From Robiginitomaculum sp. (GTDB lineage Bacteria; Pseudomonadota; Alphaproteobacteria; Caulobacterales; Maricaulaceae): a DNA stretch of 5,746 bases. This document shows positions 4,329-5,746 of the stretch, one piece after another. The DNA is taken from the NCBI GenBank assembly GCA_002733385.1, contig NVVO01000024.1, positions 14,124-19,869 on the forward strand. Direction: 5' to 3'. Below the pieces are notes generated by a model. It saw only the letters and a program-made list of their open reading frames with translations. It had not been told where the DNA came from and did no database searches. How positions within the stretch are numbered: position 1 is the first letter of the stretch; each line of letters begins with the position of its first letter. The translations under genes were made by a program, and so were the position numbers.

Positions 4329-5746
4329 ATGTCGCTCTCATTTACTGGCAAAAAACGAATTCGCAAAAGCTTTGGCAAAATTCCGGAAGTTATCCGGATG
4401 CCGAACTTGATTGAAGTGCAAAAAAGCTCTTATTATCAGTTCTTACAAATGGATGTCCCATTGGATGAACGCGGTGATGACGGCATAAATGGTGTATTTC
4501 GTTCCGTATTTCCCGTGCGGGATTTTTCCGAACGGGCCATATTGGAATATGTATCCTTCCAGTTCGAACAGCCAAAATTTGACGAAGAAGAATGTCAACA
4601 GCGCGACATAACCTATGCGGCCCCGCTCAAGGTAAAAATGCGTTTGATTGTATTTGATATGGACGATGCCTCCGGCGCCAAATCGGTCAAAGATATCAAA
4701 GAGCAAGAAGTCTATATGGGCGATATCCCCTTGATGACCGAAAAAGGCACATTTATTGTCAACGGTACCGAGCGGGTTATCGTCTCGCAAATGCACCGTT
4801 CGCCTGGGGTGTTCTTTGACCATGACAACGGCAAGAAACATTCCTCAGGTAAAGTCCTGCATTCGGCCCGCATCATTCCTTACCGTGGTTCATGGATGGA
4901 TTTCGAGTTTGACGCCAAGGATATTTTGCATGTGCGCATTGACCGCAAACGTAAATTGCCAGCCACAACGGTTCTCTATGCCTTGGGCATGACCAAGGAA
5001 GAAATCCTGGCTGAATATTACGAAAACATTGCCTACAAACGTAACAAAGCCAAGAAAGGCTGGGCCTTGCCGTTTAATCCGGACATGTATCGTGGCTCCA
5101 AGCTGATCCACGATCTGGTCGACGCCAAGTCCGGGGAAATTGTTGCGCCTGAGGGGCGTAAATTAACGGCTCGTGGTGCCAAGAAATTGGCCGAAGATGG
5201 CCTCAAAACCCTGCTGGTGTCCGACGAGGAACTGGCCGAGCGCTATGCGGCCGAAGATATTGTCAATGCCAAAACCGGTGCGATTTTCGCCGAAGCCGGC
5301 GACGAGTTGTCCTTAGAGGCCATAGAAGAAATGAACGAGGCCGGGATAACCGATATTTCGGTTCTGAATATTGATCATGTCAATGTCGGGCCGTTTATTC
5401 GCAACACATTGGCTGCCGATAAAAACGAAGACCAGGACGGTGCGCTCGTGGATATTTACCGGGTGATGCGCCCAGGTGAGCCGCCGACCCCCGAAACTGC
5501 CGACGCTTTGTTCCAGAGCCTGTTTTTCGAATCCGATCGTTACGATCTGTCCGTGGTTGGCCGGGTCAAGATGAATTTGCGTATGGATATGGAATGCCCC
5601 GATGATGTGCGGGTGTTGCGCAAGGAAGATATTCTGGCCGTCGTCGATACTTTGGTCAAACTTAAAGACGGCATCGGCTCGACCGACGATATTGACAATC
5701 TTGGCAATCGCCGGGTGCGCTCGGTTGGTGAATTGATGCAAAACCA
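4329..5746 (+). CDS. rpoB: RNA polymerase beta subunit, N-terminal part (3' end outside window)
   Basis: RpoB forms one jaw and much of the active-site channel of RNA polymerase. The frame is open from the ATG at 4329 to the window edge: 472 whole codons, roughly the first third of the protein. The N-terminus is typical (FTGKKRIRKSFGKIPEV, MPNLIEVQKSSY). The protrusion contains GDIPLMTEKGTFIVNGTERV and SQMHRSPGVFFDHD, followed by SGKVLHSARIIPYRGSWMDF. The lobe includes the proteobacterial insert-like region EGRKLTARGAKKLAEDG, then RMMRPGEPPT-like RVMRPGEPPTPETADALF and DRYDLSVVGRVKMN. It ends at NLGNRRVRSVGELMQN. V152 matches E. coli V146, a minor rifampicin-contact site, and is wild type. 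The main rifampicin cluster lies beyond the window. Confidence 0.98.
   Translation, partial: MSLSFTGKKRIRKSFGKIPEVIRMPNLIEVQKSSYYQFLQMDVPLDERGDDGINGVFRSVFPVRDFSERAILEYVSFQFEQPKFDEEECQQRDITYAAPLKVKMRLIVFDMDDASGAKSVKDIKEQEVYMGDIPLMTEKGTFIVNGTERVIVSQMHRSPGVFFDHDNGKKHSSGKVLHSARIIPYRGSWMDFEFDAKDILHVRIDRKRKLPATTVLYALGMTKEEILAEYYENIAYKRNKAKKGWALPFNPDMYRGSKLIHDLVDAKSGEIVAPEGRKLTARGAKKLAEDGLKTLLVSDEELAERYAAEDIVNAKTGAIFAEAGDELSLEAIEEMNEAGITDISVLNIDHVNVGPFIRNTLAADKNEDQDGALVDIYRVMRPGEPPTPETADALFQSLFFESDRYDLSVVGRVKMNLRMDMECPDDVRVLRKEDILAVVDTLVKLKDGIGSTDDIDNLGNRRVRSVGELMQN

Noticed and set aside
5313..5741. Minus-strand open frame of 142 residues within rpoB
   Set aside because: It is a shadow of the rpoB frame, whose + strand translation is unmistakable and continuous here.
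1..5746. A previously undescribed accessory system, mobile element or CRISPR array
   Set aside because: All substantial coding space is taken by nine recognised housekeeping genes in a conserved order. The spacers hold regulatory-type structures and one short repeat pair only.

Overview
The window is a conserved bacterial translation/transcription housekeeping block, entirely on the + strand: tuf (3' end) - tRNA-Trp(CCA) - secE - nusG - rplK (L11) - rplA (L1) - rplJ (L10) - rplL (L7/L12) - rpoB (5' part). Protein sequences look alphaproteobacterial: a short 70-residue SecE, a 171-residue L10 and an RpoB starting MSLSFTGKKRIRKSFGKI. A tRNA-Trp gene between tuf and secE is, from memory, common in that class. 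G+C looks moderate. Genus and species cannot be judged from the sequence alone. I see no mobile element, CRISPR array, phage gene or accessory system.

Layout. Positions 1-755 encode the last ~250 residues of EF-Tu. A 91-bp spacer follows, holding two copies of a 37-bp direct repeat and a perfect TATAAT. tRNA-Trp (847-922, CCA encoded) lies 27 bp before secE (950-1162), and nusG starts one base after the secE stop. A 116-bp leader with a hairpin resembling the L1-binding site of 23S rRNA precedes rplK (1814-2242) and rplA (2246-2941), which are 3 bp apart. A 288-bp gene-free spacer (2942-3229) holds several hairpins and the presumed L10 leader of rplJ (3230-3745). rplL (3817-4185) comes after a 71-bp spacer. 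A 143-bp spacer (4186-4328) begins with a strong intrinsic-terminator structure and ends at the rpoB ribosome binding site. rpoB (4329 onward) runs off the window.

How the parts work together. EF-Tu delivers aminoacyl-tRNA to the ribosome. L11, L10 and L7/L12 form the ribosomal stalk base and stalk that recruit and activate EF-Tu and EF-G, and L1 forms the opposite stalk. NusG and RpoB belong to the transcription machinery, and NusG also links RNA polymerase to the ribosome. SecE is part of the SecYEG translocon. The three long spacers are the likely control points: L1 feedback on rplKA, L10/L12 feedback on rplJL, and partial termination before rpoB to lower polymerase output relative to ribosomal protein. 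These regulatory roles are inferred from well-studied bacteria plus the structures visible here.

The genes are ordinary. The most interesting signals are in the non-coding spacers.
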